A DNA stretch of 64,000 nucleotides from Flavobacterium sp. NRK1 (lineage in GTDB: Bacteria; Bacteroidota; Bacteroidia; Flavobacteriales; Flavobacteriaceae): positions 741,341-805,340 of the forward strand of contig NZ_JAMXLA010000001.1 of the NCBI RefSeq assembly GCF_024054175.1, given 5' to 3'. A program made the position numbers and the translations under genes. The notes under the pieces are model-generated. The model made no database searches and was not told where the DNA came from. It was given only the letters and a program-made list of their open reading frames with translations. The stretch's first letter is position 1. Each line of letters starts with the position of its first letter. Below, piece after piece: positions 52,551-60,916 of the stretch.

Positions 52551-55412
52551 ATGAAAAATTTTACATTATTGTTTTTACTGTTTGGTCTTACAGCTTTTGC
52601 ACAACAGCAAACAGTAACATACAGCGTATCACCCTCGGCTTTTGAAGAAGGAACTTCAATAACTATAACCATAAATGGCTCCAGTATTAATGAAGCTTCC
52701 TGGGGTGTAACAAACAATGCGCTTTATTATTGGGGATGGTCTTTGGACACTAATTATGAAAACAGCCAGGACTGCCCTACCAATGGCTCATGGACTGCCT
52801 CTGCCGAAACAAATAAATTTACCTACAATGCAGGTACCGATACTTATACAATAACTTTTGTTCCAACTACTTTTTATAACAGGACAGGTATAGGTAGAAT
52901 AGGATTTCTTGTAAAAGCTAAAGATGGCACAGGCGATAAAAAATCACAGGATATATTAGTAAATGTTGGCGAGTTTCAGGTAACACTAAGCAATCCTGCA
53001 CAAAACAGCACTACATTGCTTGCTTCCGGCGAAAGTTTTACTATTACAGCTTCCAATACCGGAGGAAATGCAAGCTACAGCCTGAAATCTAACGGTGTAG
53101 AAATTGATTCAAATGAATCAACATCAAGCTACACTTACAATCACACTAACATAACCAGTAATCAAAATTACGAATTGGTAATTACTAAAGATGAGAGCAG
53201 TATTACCAAAAAGTTTGCTGTAGTGGTAAATCCTGTAACTGTGAGTGAAGACATACCTGCAGGACTGGTAGATGGTATAAATTATAACGGGACAGATGCC
53301 ACAATGGCAACTTTGGTGCTGGATGCTCCGGGTAAGGATTATATATATGTTGCAGGCAGCTTTAACAACTGGATGCCAACATCGGCACATGCCATGAAAA
53401 AAGATCCCGCAACCGGAAAATTCTGGTTAGAGCTTACCGGACTTACATCCGGAGAAGCATACTCATATCAATATTGGGTAATAGATGAAACACCTGTTGC
53501 CAATTCTCCAAAAATTGTAAAAACTGCTGATCCATATTCTACATTGGTACTTTCTCCTTTTGATGATCCGGGAATACCCGCAGCAACTTATCCTAACCTG
53601 CCTGCATATCCTACAGGACAGGAAAGAGAAGTTACAGTATTGCAAACAGGACAGACACCTTATGACTGGCAGGTTACAGACTTTGTAAAACCAAAAAAAG
53701 AAGACCTTGTTATTTATGAAGCTTTAGTAAGAGACTTTGACGCTGACAGGAATTATCAGGATTTTATAGATAAAATAGATTACTTTACTAATCTGGGTAT
53801 AAATGCTATTGAGCTTATGCCTGTAATGGAATTTGAAGGTAATGAAAGCTGGGGTTACAACACCTCTTTTCATATGGCAAACGATAAATTCTATGGCCCT
53901 TCAGACAAACTAAAAGAACTAATTGATTTATGCCATGAAAATGGTATTGCTGTAATACTAGATGTAGCACTTAATCATGCTTTTGACCGTAACCCAATGG
54001 TGCGAATGTGGATGAATGACCCTGATGGTGACGGATGGGGCGGCCCTAGTACTGACAGTCCTTATTTTAATATTGTAGCTAAGCATGCCTATAGTGTTGG
54101 TAATGATTTCAACCACCAGATGCCGCTTACCAAAAACTATGTAAAAAGAGTGGTAAAACACTGGATCGAAGAATATCATATTGATGGTTTCCGTTGGGAT
54201 TTAACCAAAGGATTTACTCAAAACTGTACTGCAGGCGATGAAGGCTGTACTAACTCCTATCAGCAGGACAGGGTAGATATCCTTAAAGAATATGCCGATT
54301 ATTCATGGAGCCTTGACCCTACACATTATACTATTTTTGAACATTTAGGCAGTGATGCAGAAGAAAAAGAATGGGCCAACTACAAATATGACGAAGGTAA
54401 AGGCGTTATGCTTTGGGGTAAAATGACAGACCCTTACAATCAGCTTACGATGGGATATTCTGACCAAAGTAATATTGCAAGAGTAGGCCATTTAGCGCAC
54501 AGCGGCTTTTTAGGAAAAAGAGTTGTAGGGTATGCCGAAAGCCATGATGAGGAAAGGCTTATGTATAAAAATCTTCAGTATGGCAATTCTGCAAATGCAT
54601 CTCATAACGTTAAAGACCTGAATGTTGCTTTATCAAGAATGAGTGCTCAGGGTGCTGTATTTTTCATGGTACCGGGTCCTAAAATGATATGGCATTTTGG
54701 AGAATTGGGCTGGGATCTTTCTATTTTTACCTGTAACAATGGTTCTGTTAACCCTTCGGGCGGTACAGACGGCGATTGCAAACTGGATACAAAACCACAA
54801 CCACAATGGACAGAGGACTGGATGGCTGTAGCACAACGAGCAAAGATATATTATGACTGGAAAAGGATGATTCAGCTTAAAAAAGATGAAGCCGTTTTTG
54901 AAGGAGATTATACATTAGCTTCTACTAATACATTAACTCCAAAAGTATATATTTCTGATGCTTCATTGCCTCCAACTTCTTTAAACAGTGTTGTTGTACT
55001 TTCTAACTTTAATGTAACTGCACAAACTGTAACTCCAGATTTTCCTTCTACAGGAACATGGTATAATCTTATGGATAACAGCCCGCTTGAAGTAACAAAT
55101 ACGGCAGCACCTATAAATCTGCAGCCGGGAGAATTCAGAATTTATGGTAACCAGACAGTAGTGTTAGGTACAGATGAGCCAACAATAGAACAGGTAGCAT
55201 TATACCCTAACCCTACATCAGATGTGTTTACTATAAATACAGCTTCTGCTAAAACACAAATTTATGCCTTAACAGGTCAGTTAGTAAAAACATTTGGTAC
55301 TAACGCCGCTTTTGCAACATATGATGTAAGCAGCCTTAATAGTGGTGTATATCTTGTAAAGGTTACTGATAGCGATAATAGACAAAGCACATTAAAGCTT
55401 ATTAAAAATTAA
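52551..55412 (+). CDS. Secreted GH13 alpha-amylase with type A T9SS sorting domain
   Basis: The 953-residue enzyme has a signal peptide (cut near AFA-QQ), an N-terminal beta domain (about 20-145), a second Ig-like unit, and an isoamylase-like E-set near 250-340 ('IYVAGSFNNWMPTSAHAMKK'). The GH13 barrel spans about residues 375-800. Catalytic regions are 'VILDVALNHAF', 'GFRWDLTKGF', 'YTIFEHLGSD' and 'GYAESHDEERL'. The C-terminus is a type A T9SS domain ('LYPNPTSDVFTIN', 'GVYLVKVTDSDNRQSTLKLI'). It should act at the cell surface to feed SusCD. A terminator follows. Confidence 0.93.
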   Translation: MKNFTLLFLLFGLTAFAQQQTVTYSVSPSAFEEGTSITITINGSSINEASWGVTNNALYYWGWSLDTNYENSQDCPTNGSWTASAETNKFTYNAGTDTYTITFVPTTFYNRTGIGRIGFLVKAKDGTGDKKSQDILVNVGEFQVTLSNPAQNSTTLLASGESFTITASNTGGNASYSLKSNGVEIDSNESTSSYTYNHTNITSNQNYELVITKDESSITKKFAVVVNPVTVSEDIPAGLVDGINYNGTDATMATLVLDAPGKDYIYVAGSFNNWMPTSAHAMKKDPATGKFWLELTGLTSGEAYSYQYWVIDETPVANSPKIVKTADPYSTLVLSPFDDPGIPAATYPNLPAYPTGQEREVTVLQTGQTPYDWQVTDFVKPKKEDLVIYEALVRDFDADRNYQDFIDKIDYFTNLGINAIELMPVMEFEGNESWGYNTSFHMANDKFYGPSDKLKELIDLCHENGIAVILDVALNHAFDRNPMVRMWMNDPDGDGWGGPSTDSPYFNIVAKHAYSVGNDFNHQMPLTKNYVKRVVKHWIEEYHIDGFRWDLTKGFTQNCTAGDEGCTNSYQQDRVDILKEYADYSWSLDPTHYTIFEHLGSDAEEKEWANYKYDEGKGVMLWGKMTDPYNQLTMGYSDQSNIARVGHLAHSGFLGKRVVGYAESHDEERLMYKNLQYGNSANASHNVKDLNVALSRMSAQGAVFFMVPGPKMIWHFGELGWDLSIFTCNNGSVNPSGGTDGDCKLDTKPQPQWTEDWMAVAQRAKIYYDWKRMIQLKKDEAVFEGDYTLASTNTLTPKVYISDASLPPTSLNSVVVLSNFNVTAQTVTPDFPSTGTWYNLMDNSPLEVTNTAAPINLQPGEFRIYGNQTVVLGTDEPTIEQVALYPNPTSDVFTINTASAKTQIYALTGQLVKTFGTNAAFATYDVSSLNSGVYLVKVTDSDNRQSTLKLIKN

Positions 55413-55448
55413 GTTGAGTTAGTTATTTTAAATATTCAAATCTTGCAG

Positions 55449-55478
55449 GGCTTTCCATTTTTAATGGAAAGCCTTTTT
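55449..55478 (+). terminator. Terminator at the end of the starch locus
   Basis: GGCTTTCCATT and AATGGAAAGCC form an 11-base stem around TTT, followed by five T. Confidence 0.87.
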
Positions 55479-55574
55479 GTTATATAAATCTTAAAAGTCA
55501 ATGTAAAACTACATGTAAATCTTATTTTTATGGGCATCCATATGTTCCGGTGTATTGTTTTAAAAAAAATGACC

Positions 55575-56051
55575 ATGAAAAAAACGTTCTCTATAGTATT
55601 ATCAATGTTATTTGTAGTTGTTGTTTTAGGCTGTTCTTCTTCAAAAGCCGTAACCACAAAATCGAAAGCGAACGTACAGTATAAAGATGATTTTAAATCG
55701 GCATCAGAAAAAGAAGAAACAGCACTACTTAAAAAACTCAATGCATCCGGAGAGAAGTATTCGGTACTCATATTCACAAAGAATTATAAAGGCGAAAAAA
55801 TAATAACATCTAATACGCAGAAAAAGCTGCACAGCGGATATCTTATATCAAACCTGAAAACAGGTATAGCAGAAGAAATACGTATAGACAATACTATTGA
55901 CACTAAGGTATTTGACAATCTCTCAAAAAAGGAAATTATTATACCGGCTAAAGAAGCGCAAAAGCATAAGTATATCTATCTTATGAAAAAACCGGGTGAC
56001 AATCCTCCTTTTTTAATTACCTACAGTAATACACTAAGGCCTTTAGAGTAA
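55575..56051 (+). CDS. Unknown small lipoprotein
   Basis: I do not recognise this 158-residue protein. From ATG 55575 it has a lipoprotein signal (MKKTFSIVLSMLFVVVVLGC, Cys20). A Ser/Lys-rich linker follows, then a compact body with 'YSVLIFTKNYKGEKIITSN' and 'KHKYIYLMKKPGDNPPFLI'. An ATG two codons upstream (55569) is an alternative; the longer open frame to 55530 would mask the signal. It lies 28 bases upstream of another unknown gene on the same strand, so the two may be cotranscribed. Confidence 0.7.
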   Translation: MKKTFSIVLSMLFVVVVLGCSSSKAVTTKSKANVQYKDDFKSASEKEETALLKKLNASGEKYSVLIFTKNYKGEKIITSNTQKKLHSGYLISNLKTGIAEEIRIDNTIDTKVFDNLSKKEIIIPAKEAQKHKYIYLMKKPGDNPPFLITYSNTLRPLE

Positions 56052-56079
56052 TATTATATATCTTTATAAAAATATTACA

Positions 56080-56451
56080 ATGCCGCTTTCAGACACCAAT
56101 ATACATTCTTTAATGCTTGACATACATAAAAGCATTAATAATTACAGCAGCACATTATCAGAAGACATTACCTATCCGCCGGGAAGTGAACTTACTGATG
56201 CCGAAAAAAATGAACTGCGAAAGATTAATGACAATTTACTATTAAAGAGTGCGCTGCAGAAAATAATAGCAAACACAGCTGCAGATGTAGTTTCAAATAT
56301 ATTTACAGCTATAGATGGTGTAACTGACCCGGAAGGAGAATGGACAGGTGTTACACTAACTGACTATTCTGAAGATAATGAAGGTGCTGAGATGCTTCAT
56401 GATACTTTTCTTGAAACCTATTGGGACTGGGAAGAAGCTAACAAATTATGA
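56080..56451 (+). CDS. Unknown acidic protein
   Basis: I do not recognise this 123-residue protein. It lacks a signal peptide and membrane segments, is acidic and appears largely helical ('SDTNIHSLMLDIHKSINNYS', 'LLLKSALQKIIANTAADVVS'). The C-terminal half has 'DPEGEWTGVTLTDYSEDNEG' and a Trp-containing end. It is placed after the small lipoprotein gene and before the ribosomal-protein promoter. Codon use and length support a real gene. Confidence 0.65.
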   Translation: MPLSDTNIHSLMLDIHKSINNYSSTLSEDITYPPGSELTDAEKNELRKINDNLLLKSALQKIIANTAADVVSNIFTAIDGVTDPEGEWTGVTLTDYSEDNEGAEMLHDTFLETYWDWEEANKL

Positions 56452-56580
56452 CCTCATAATTTTCAATTGTGCTAATTTAAATAATTGCCAGATACGGTAA
56501 TTGCTAAATTGAATAATTACCTTACCTTTACCCCTCTCATCTTCAAAAAATTATCCTGAAAAGAATAATTTTTCCATCTG

Positions 56581-56611
56581 TTTGAATTTCTAAGAAATAA
56601 TTGTACTTTTG
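56581..56611 (+). promoter_or_regulatory. Promoter of the rplM-rpsI operon
   Basis: TTTG (56581-56584), 19 bases, then TACTTTTG (56604-56611), a full match to the Bacteroidota TTTG/TAnnTTTG pattern. A CCCC/GGGG hairpin (56615-56628) lies at the expected 5' end of the transcript. The rest of 56452-56580 holds no gene. Confidence 0.75.
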
Positions 56612-56656
56612 CAACCCCTTTATTGGGGATGGAATGTTTAATTAAAATAATTTATT

Positions 56657-57112
56657 GTGAACACATTAAGCTACAAGACAATTTCGGCTAACAAAGCTAC
56701 TGCTCAGAAAGAGTGGATCGTTGTTGACGCTGAAGGTCATAATTTGGGCCGTTTTGCTTCTAAAGTTGCGATGCTTTTAAGAGGTAAATACAAAACAAAT
56801 TATACACCGCACGTGGACTGTGGAGATAACGTAATTGTTATCAATGCAGAAAAGATCAACCTAACAGGTAACAAAATGGATGATAAAACTTACATCCGTC
56901 ACACAGGTTACCCAGGTGGTCAGAGAATTTTAACTGCTAAAGTTTTACAGGCAAAAAACCCTGCAATGTTAGTAGAGAAAGCAGTAAAAGGGATGCTTCC
57001 TAAAAACAAATTAGGCGCAGAACTTTTCCGCAACCTGAATGTATATGTAGGATCTGAGCACAAACATGCTGCACAGACTCCTAAAACCGTTAATTTAAAC
57101 GATTTAAAGTAA
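56657..57112 (+). CDS. rplM: 50S ribosomal protein L13
   Basis: The 151-residue protein is a full-length L13 with 'WIVVDAEGHNLGRFASKVAM', 'VIVINAEKINLTGNKMDDK' and 'MLPKNKLGAELFRNLNVYVG'. It starts at GTG 56657, because the N-terminal 'NTLSYKTISANKATAQKEW' matches flavobacterial L13 and no ATG is available in that region. The leader of about 40 bases carries a small hairpin. rpsI follows after 3 bases, the usual L13-S9 pairing. Confidence 0.97.
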   Translation: MNTLSYKTISANKATAQKEWIVVDAEGHNLGRFASKVAMLLRGKYKTNYTPHVDCGDNVIVINAEKINLTGNKMDDKTYIRHTGYPGGQRILTAKVLQAKNPAMLVEKAVKGMLPKNKLGAELFRNLNVYVGSEHKHAAQTPKTVNLNDLK

Positions 57113-57115
57113 AAA

Positions 57116-57502
57116 ATGGCAACTATTCACAAAATTGGCAGGAGAAAAACTGCTGTTGCCCGTATTTACCTTTCTGAAGGAACAGGTAAAATTACGGTTA
57201 ACAAAAGAGAATTTGCAACTTATTTCCCAACTGCGACTTTACAGTACAAAGTATTACAACCTCTTACAATGACAGGTTCTGCTGATAACTTTGACGTAAA
57301 AATCAACGTTTACGGAGGAGGTTCAACTGGTCAGGCTGAAGCTGTAAGAATGGCTATCGCCCGCGCAATGTGCGAGGTAGATGCTGAAAACAGAAGCATC
57401 CTTAAACCAGAAGGGCTATTAACAAGAGACCCTAGAATGGTAGAGCGTAAGAAATTCGGTCAGAAGAAAGCTCGTAAAAGATTCCAGTTCTCTAAACGTT
57501 AA
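57116..57502 (+). CDS. rpsI: 30S ribosomal protein S9
   Basis: The 128-residue protein has the S9 signature 'GGGSTGQAEAVRMAIARAM' and the basic C-terminal tail ending 'KKARKRFQFSKR', which reaches the P-site tRNA. The N-terminal 'HKIGRRKTAVARIYL' is typical. It is translationally close to rplM and followed by a 175-base leader region before rpsB. Confidence 0.98.
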   Translation: MATIHKIGRRKTAVARIYLSEGTGKITVNKREFATYFPTATLQYKVLQPLTMTGSADNFDVKINVYGGGSTGQAEAVRMAIARAMCEVDAENRSILKPEGLLTRDPRMVERKKFGQKKARKRFQFSKR

Positions 57503-57574
57503 TATGTTTCTATCCGGGCTTATTGCCGGATACAATTCATTTTATTATTGAATTTTAAAACAATGTTGTTGTTG

Positions 57575-57645
57575 CCCCACCGAGGTGAGGGGTTAGTTTA
57601 GCATCTAAATGGGCAAGGCCGGAAATAATTCGCCACTTACCCATT
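57575..57645 (+). promoter_or_regulatory. Structured leader between rpsI and rpsB
   Basis: Two stems are visible. CCCCACC pairs with GGTGAGGGG (57575-57592, one bulge), and AATGGGCAAG (57608-57617) pairs with CTTACCCATT (57636-57645) with one mismatch, enclosing a smaller GG/CC-rich element. It ends 32 bases before the rpsB start, and no T tract follows, so a translational or autoregulatory leader is more likely than a terminator. Confidence 0.5.
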
Positions 57646-57677
57646 GCTTACTCAACAGAACGTAAACTATTACAAAA

Positions 57678-58475
57678 ATGGCAAATAAAGTAGAAGTTAA
57701 AGACTTACTGGAAGCAGGTGTACACTTTGGACACATGACCAGAAAATGGGACCCAAACATGGCCCCTTACATATACATGGAGCGTAATGGCATACACATT
57801 ATCAACCTGTATAAAACTGCAGCTAAAATTGAAGAGGCTAATGAAGCCCTTAAAAAAATTGCTGCATCAGGCAGAAAAATCCTTTTCGTTGCTACAAAAA
57901 AACAAGCTAAGGACATTGTTGCTGAAAAAGCAGCTGCTGCAAACATGCCATACATCACTGAAAGATGGCCTGGTGGTATGTTAACAAACTTCGTTACTAT
58001 CCGTAAAGCAGTTAAAAAAATGGCTGCTATCGATAAAATGAAGAAAGACGGTACATTCAACACACTTTCTAAGAAAGAGCGTCTGCAAGTTGATCGTCTA
58101 CGTGCAAAACTTGAAAAAAACTTAGGTTCTATTGCTGACATGACAAGGCTTCCTGCTGCGTTATTCATCGTAGATATCAAAGCTGAACACATCGCAGTAA
58201 AAGAAGCACAAAAATTAAACATTCCAGTTTTCGCAATGGTAGATACCAACTCTGACCCACGTCAGGTTGACTATGTTATCCCTGCAAATGATGATGCTTC
58301 TAAATCTATAGACAAAATCTTATCTCTGGTTACAGGTGCTGTTGTTGAAGGTCTTTCTGATAGAAAATCAGATAAAGAAGATTCTCAGGACGACGCTACT
58401 GTAGAAGCTGCTGCTCCGGTTGCTGCTGAAGCTCCTGCAAAAACAGAAGCTCCAACTTCTGCTACAGAAGAGTAA
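57678..58475 (+). CDS. rpsB: 30S ribosomal protein S2
   Basis: The 265-residue protein is S2 with 'LLEAGVHFGHMTRKWDPNMA', 'RKILFVATKKQAKDIV', 'ERWPGGMLTNFVTIRKAVKK' and 'PVFAMVDTNSDPRQVDYVIP'. After the conserved core it carries an Ala/Glu/Ser-rich tail of about 35 residues (DATVEAAAPVAAEAPAKTEA), which probably is disordered. It is followed by a terminator-like element and tsf, the common rpsB-tsf order. Confidence 0.98.
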   Translation: MANKVEVKDLLEAGVHFGHMTRKWDPNMAPYIYMERNGIHIINLYKTAAKIEEANEALKKIAASGRKILFVATKKQAKDIVAEKAAAANMPYITERWPGGMLTNFVTIRKAVKKMAAIDKMKKDGTFNTLSKKERLQVDRLRAKLEKNLGSIADMTRLPAALFIVDIKAEHIAVKEAQKLNIPVFAMVDTNSDPRQVDYVIPANDDASKSIDKILSLVTGAVVEGLSDRKSDKEDSQDDATVEAAAPVAAEAPAKTEAPTSATEE

Positions 58476-58490
58476 AGATAACATTACAAT

Positions 58491-58555
58491 AAAGCCGTTG
58501 TGCTGGTAGATGTTTACTTTTGTAGCATTATCATCATAACGGCTTTTATTTTTTT
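58491..58555 (+). terminator. Terminator-like hairpin between rpsB and tsf with a large loop
   Basis: AAAGCCGTT (58491-58499) and AACGGCTTT (58538-58546) form a 9-base stem followed by a long T-rich tail. The 38-base loop contains a smaller TGCT/AGCA pair. Confidence 0.6.
58515..58522 (+). promoter_or_regulatory. -7 element for tsf inside the terminator loop
   Basis: TACTTTTG fits TAnnTTTG and lies inside the loop of the rpsB-tsf hairpin, 54 bases before the tsf ATG. No clean -33 TTTG at the usual distance. Confidence 0.4.
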
Positions 58556-58576
58556 AACTAAAAACAATCATTCAAA

Positions 58577-59401
58577 ATGGCAAATATAACTGCTGCAGAC
58601 GTAAATAAATTAAGAACAATTACAGGTGCAGGTATGATGGACTGCAAAAAAGCACTTGTTGAAGCAGATGGAGATTTTGACAAAGCTATTGAAAACCTTC
58701 GTAAAAAAGGTCAGAAAGTAGCTGCTAACAGAGCTGACCGTGAATCTACTGAAGGTGCTGTTATCGCTGTTGTTAACGCTGACAAAACTGCCGGTGTTGT
58801 TATATCTCTTAACTGTGAAACTGACTTCGTTGCTAAAAACGAATCTTTCGTTAAACTTGCTAACGATATCGCTGCACTTGCTCTTAACTTTAACACTAAA
58901 GAAGAACTTCTTGCTACAAACTTTAACGGTATAACTGTTGAAGAAAAACTAATTGAGCAAACAGGAGTTATCGGTGAAAAAATCGAGATAGGTTCTTTCG
59001 AAAGACTTGAAGGCGCATTTGTTGGTTCTTATATCCACGCTGGTAACAGAATCGCTACTTTAGTTAGTCTTTCTGCAAACGTAGAAGGCGCTGAAGAAGC
59101 TGCACGTAACGTTGCTATGCAGGCTGCTGCTATGGCTCCACTTGCTCTTAACGAAGACGGTGTTGATGCTGAAACAGTTGAGAAAGAAATCGAAATCGCT
59201 AAAGACCTGCTACGTCAGGAAGGTAAACCTGAAGCTATGCTTGATAACATTGCTAAAGGAAAACTTGGCCGTTTCTTTAAAGATAACACTCTTGTTAACC
59301 AGGATTACATTAAAGACAGCAAACTTAGCGTAAGTGAGTATATTAAATCTGTTGATGCTTCTCTTGTTGTTACAGGATTTAAAAGGGTTGCACTTGCATA
59401 A
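58577..59401 (+). CDS. tsf: Elongation factor Ts
   Basis: EF-Ts recharges EF-Tu with GTP during protein synthesis. The 274-residue protein has the N-terminal UBA-like start 'DVNKLRTITGAGMMDCKKAL', the core 'VVISLNCETDFVAKNESF' that contacts EF-Tu, and the dimerisation region 'MAPLALNEDGVDAETVEKE'. Length is normal for Bacteroidota. Codons are strongly biased (many GCT, CTT and AAC codons), as expected of a highly expressed gene. A strong terminator follows. Confidence 0.98.
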   Translation: MANITAADVNKLRTITGAGMMDCKKALVEADGDFDKAIENLRKKGQKVAANRADRESTEGAVIAVVNADKTAGVVISLNCETDFVAKNESFVKLANDIAALALNFNTKEELLATNFNGITVEEKLIEQTGVIGEKIEIGSFERLEGAFVGSYIHAGNRIATLVSLSANVEGAEEAARNVAMQAAAMAPLALNEDGVDAETVEKEIEIAKDLLRQEGKPEAMLDNIAKGKLGRFFKDNTLVNQDYIKDSKLSVSEYIKSVDASLVVTGFKRVALA

Positions 59402-59430
59402 GTAACAAGTAACCACTTTATATAAAATAA

Positions 59431-59463
59431 AAACCCCAAATTGTCTGATTTGGGGTTTTTTTA
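59431..59463 (+). terminator. Terminator of tsf
   Basis: AAACCCCAAAT and ATTTGGGGTTT pair around TGTCTG, followed by a T run. Confidence 0.9.
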
Positions 59464-59532
59464 TGGTTTATCTTCTTCATCCGGAAAACAAGATAACGAA
59501 ACTATAAAGCTATTTTGCAATGGAACTTTTCA

Positions 59533-59558
59533 TAAAAAAAGCCGGTAAAAACCGGCTC
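59533..59558 (-). terminator. Terminator of the ApbE-DUF3570 cluster
   Basis: AGCCGGT and ACCGGCT pair around AAAA and are followed by seven T on the minus strand, 6 bases beyond the DUF3570 stop. Confidence 0.85.
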
Positions 59559-59563
59559 GTATT

Positions 59564-60892
59564 TTATTGCTGCACAAACTTGACTCCAACAGAAAAAATA
59601 TCGGCATCCAGGCCATCACTCCGTTGGTAATGATTGTATCTGAAATCTATATTCTTAACGCCGAATTTCCAGATTTTAGTTCCTGTAAAAATATCGGTAT
59701 AATTGATTCCCGCACCATATTGATGGGCATCAAAGGTAGAAAGATCATAATCAGATGTATAATACCTTTCTGCGGATAAATGCGCTTCATAAGGCGCAAA
59801 ATATTTAGATGCCTGCTGTGTATAATATCTGTACATAGGAAACACCGTAAAACGATCGGTAATCTTAATAGGCAGTTCTATATTAGCGGTATGTGCTGTA
59901 ATACCCCAGTTATCGGTATAAAACCTGTAGTAGGTTCGCACAACAAAAGTCTCGTTGATGTAATAATTCACCCTTGCACCTATTGGCACTTTAAAACGGG
60001 TATCGGGCAGGCGCTCAATGTCATCGGCCAGCCTGAATTTATTGATGTAGTAATCATCGGCATCTTTAAAATACACTCTTTGATATGGTGTAGAAAGCAA
60101 ACCATTTTGCTGTAATACGTCAAAAAACAATGATGCCTGCAATCTTTTATTAATTACCTGTGATAAGCTTACAGACAGCGAATAAGAGTTACGCTTTTTG
60201 TCGTTCCAAAAAGTAAATCTTGACGGATCATAACCCGCTTTGCTTATACCATTTTGATCGACAATATTAAAATAATTATAAATACCTCCATTTGTACTAT
60301 TGCCATTATCGGCAAAATCCTGCAGCTCTTTAGGATAAATAGGCATCCATGTATCTAAATAAACATTACCCGAAACAGTTACTTCTGTATTCTTTTCATT
60401 GAACAGCTTAGTAAGCCCTCCACCAAATCCTATAGATGTATAATCATATTCTACAGAACCCGAAACATGGGCATTCCATATTGTATTCCTGTCATCAGAG
60501 CTATGACTATATCCTGCTGTAACCCCTACCCACATATCGGAAGCTGAAGCACCCGAACTTGCCTGCCACGGGCTTGGTGTTTTACTGTCAAACGGGTTTA
60601 TATTTCCTGATGAAGCAGATGAATAAGCCGAAACACCGGCATCTACAGTTAGCACGTCATCATCATTTAAAGGCATTGCTACAACTATTGTAGGCGTAAC
60701 ATCAGTAAGTTTTTCCATACCGCTGCCGCCGGCCACTGCAGAGTGAATACCATCCTGCTTGTAATAGCTCATAAGAAAGTCAACCTCTGTAGCATCTAAA
60801 ACACGTTTTTTAAATGACACATCGGTACTGTCGGCTTGTGCCTGAGCATAAAAATTAGAAAGTACGATTAAAAGAAATATAATCTGTTTCAT
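59564..60892 (-). CDS. DUF3570-type outer membrane beta-barrel protein
   Basis: This 442-residue protein has a signal peptide (cut near AQA-QA) and a long series of amphipathic strands ending 'GVKFVQQ'. The N-terminal 'VDFLMSYYKQDGIHSAVAGG' and 'DAGVSAYSSASSGNINPFDS' fit DUF3570. Residues 113-116 read SGAS in 'WQASSGASASDMW', which resembles the Ser/Thr-Gly-Ala-Thr/Ser sites where ApbE attaches FMN, though the usual upstream Asp is Gln here. It is the last gene of the thioredoxin-apbE-DUF4266-DUF3570 set. Function is not known. Confidence 0.82.
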   Translation of the reverse strand: MKQIIFLLIVLSNFYAQAQADSTDVSFKKRVLDATEVDFLMSYYKQDGIHSAVAGGSGMEKLTDVTPTIVVAMPLNDDDVLTVDAGVSAYSSASSGNINPFDSKTPSPWQASSGASASDMWVGVTAGYSHSSDDRNTIWNAHVSGSVEYDYTSIGFGGGLTKLFNEKNTEVTVSGNVYLDTWMPIYPKELQDFADNGNSTNGGIYNYFNIVDQNGISKAGYDPSRFTFWNDKKRNSYSLSVSLSQVINKRLQASLFFDVLQQNGLLSTPYQRVYFKDADDYYINKFRLADDIERLPDTRFKVPIGARVNYYINETFVVRTYYRFYTDNWGITAHTANIELPIKITDRFTVFPMYRYYTQQASKYFAPYEAHLSAERYYTSDYDLSTFDAHQYGAGINYTDIFTGTKIWKFGVKNIDFRYNHYQRSDGLDADIFSVGVKFVQQ

Positions 60893-60916
60893 ATAGTAAT
60901 TTATCCTGCAAATATT

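Noticed and set aside
56496..56521. GGTAATT/AATTACC inverted repeat before the rplM promoter
   Set aside because: The stem is short, AT-rich and without a T tract; likely chance in AT-rich DNA.
57767..58249. 160-residue minus-strand frame under rpsB
   Set aside because: It is antisense to a certain ribosomal protein gene and arises from its codon bias.
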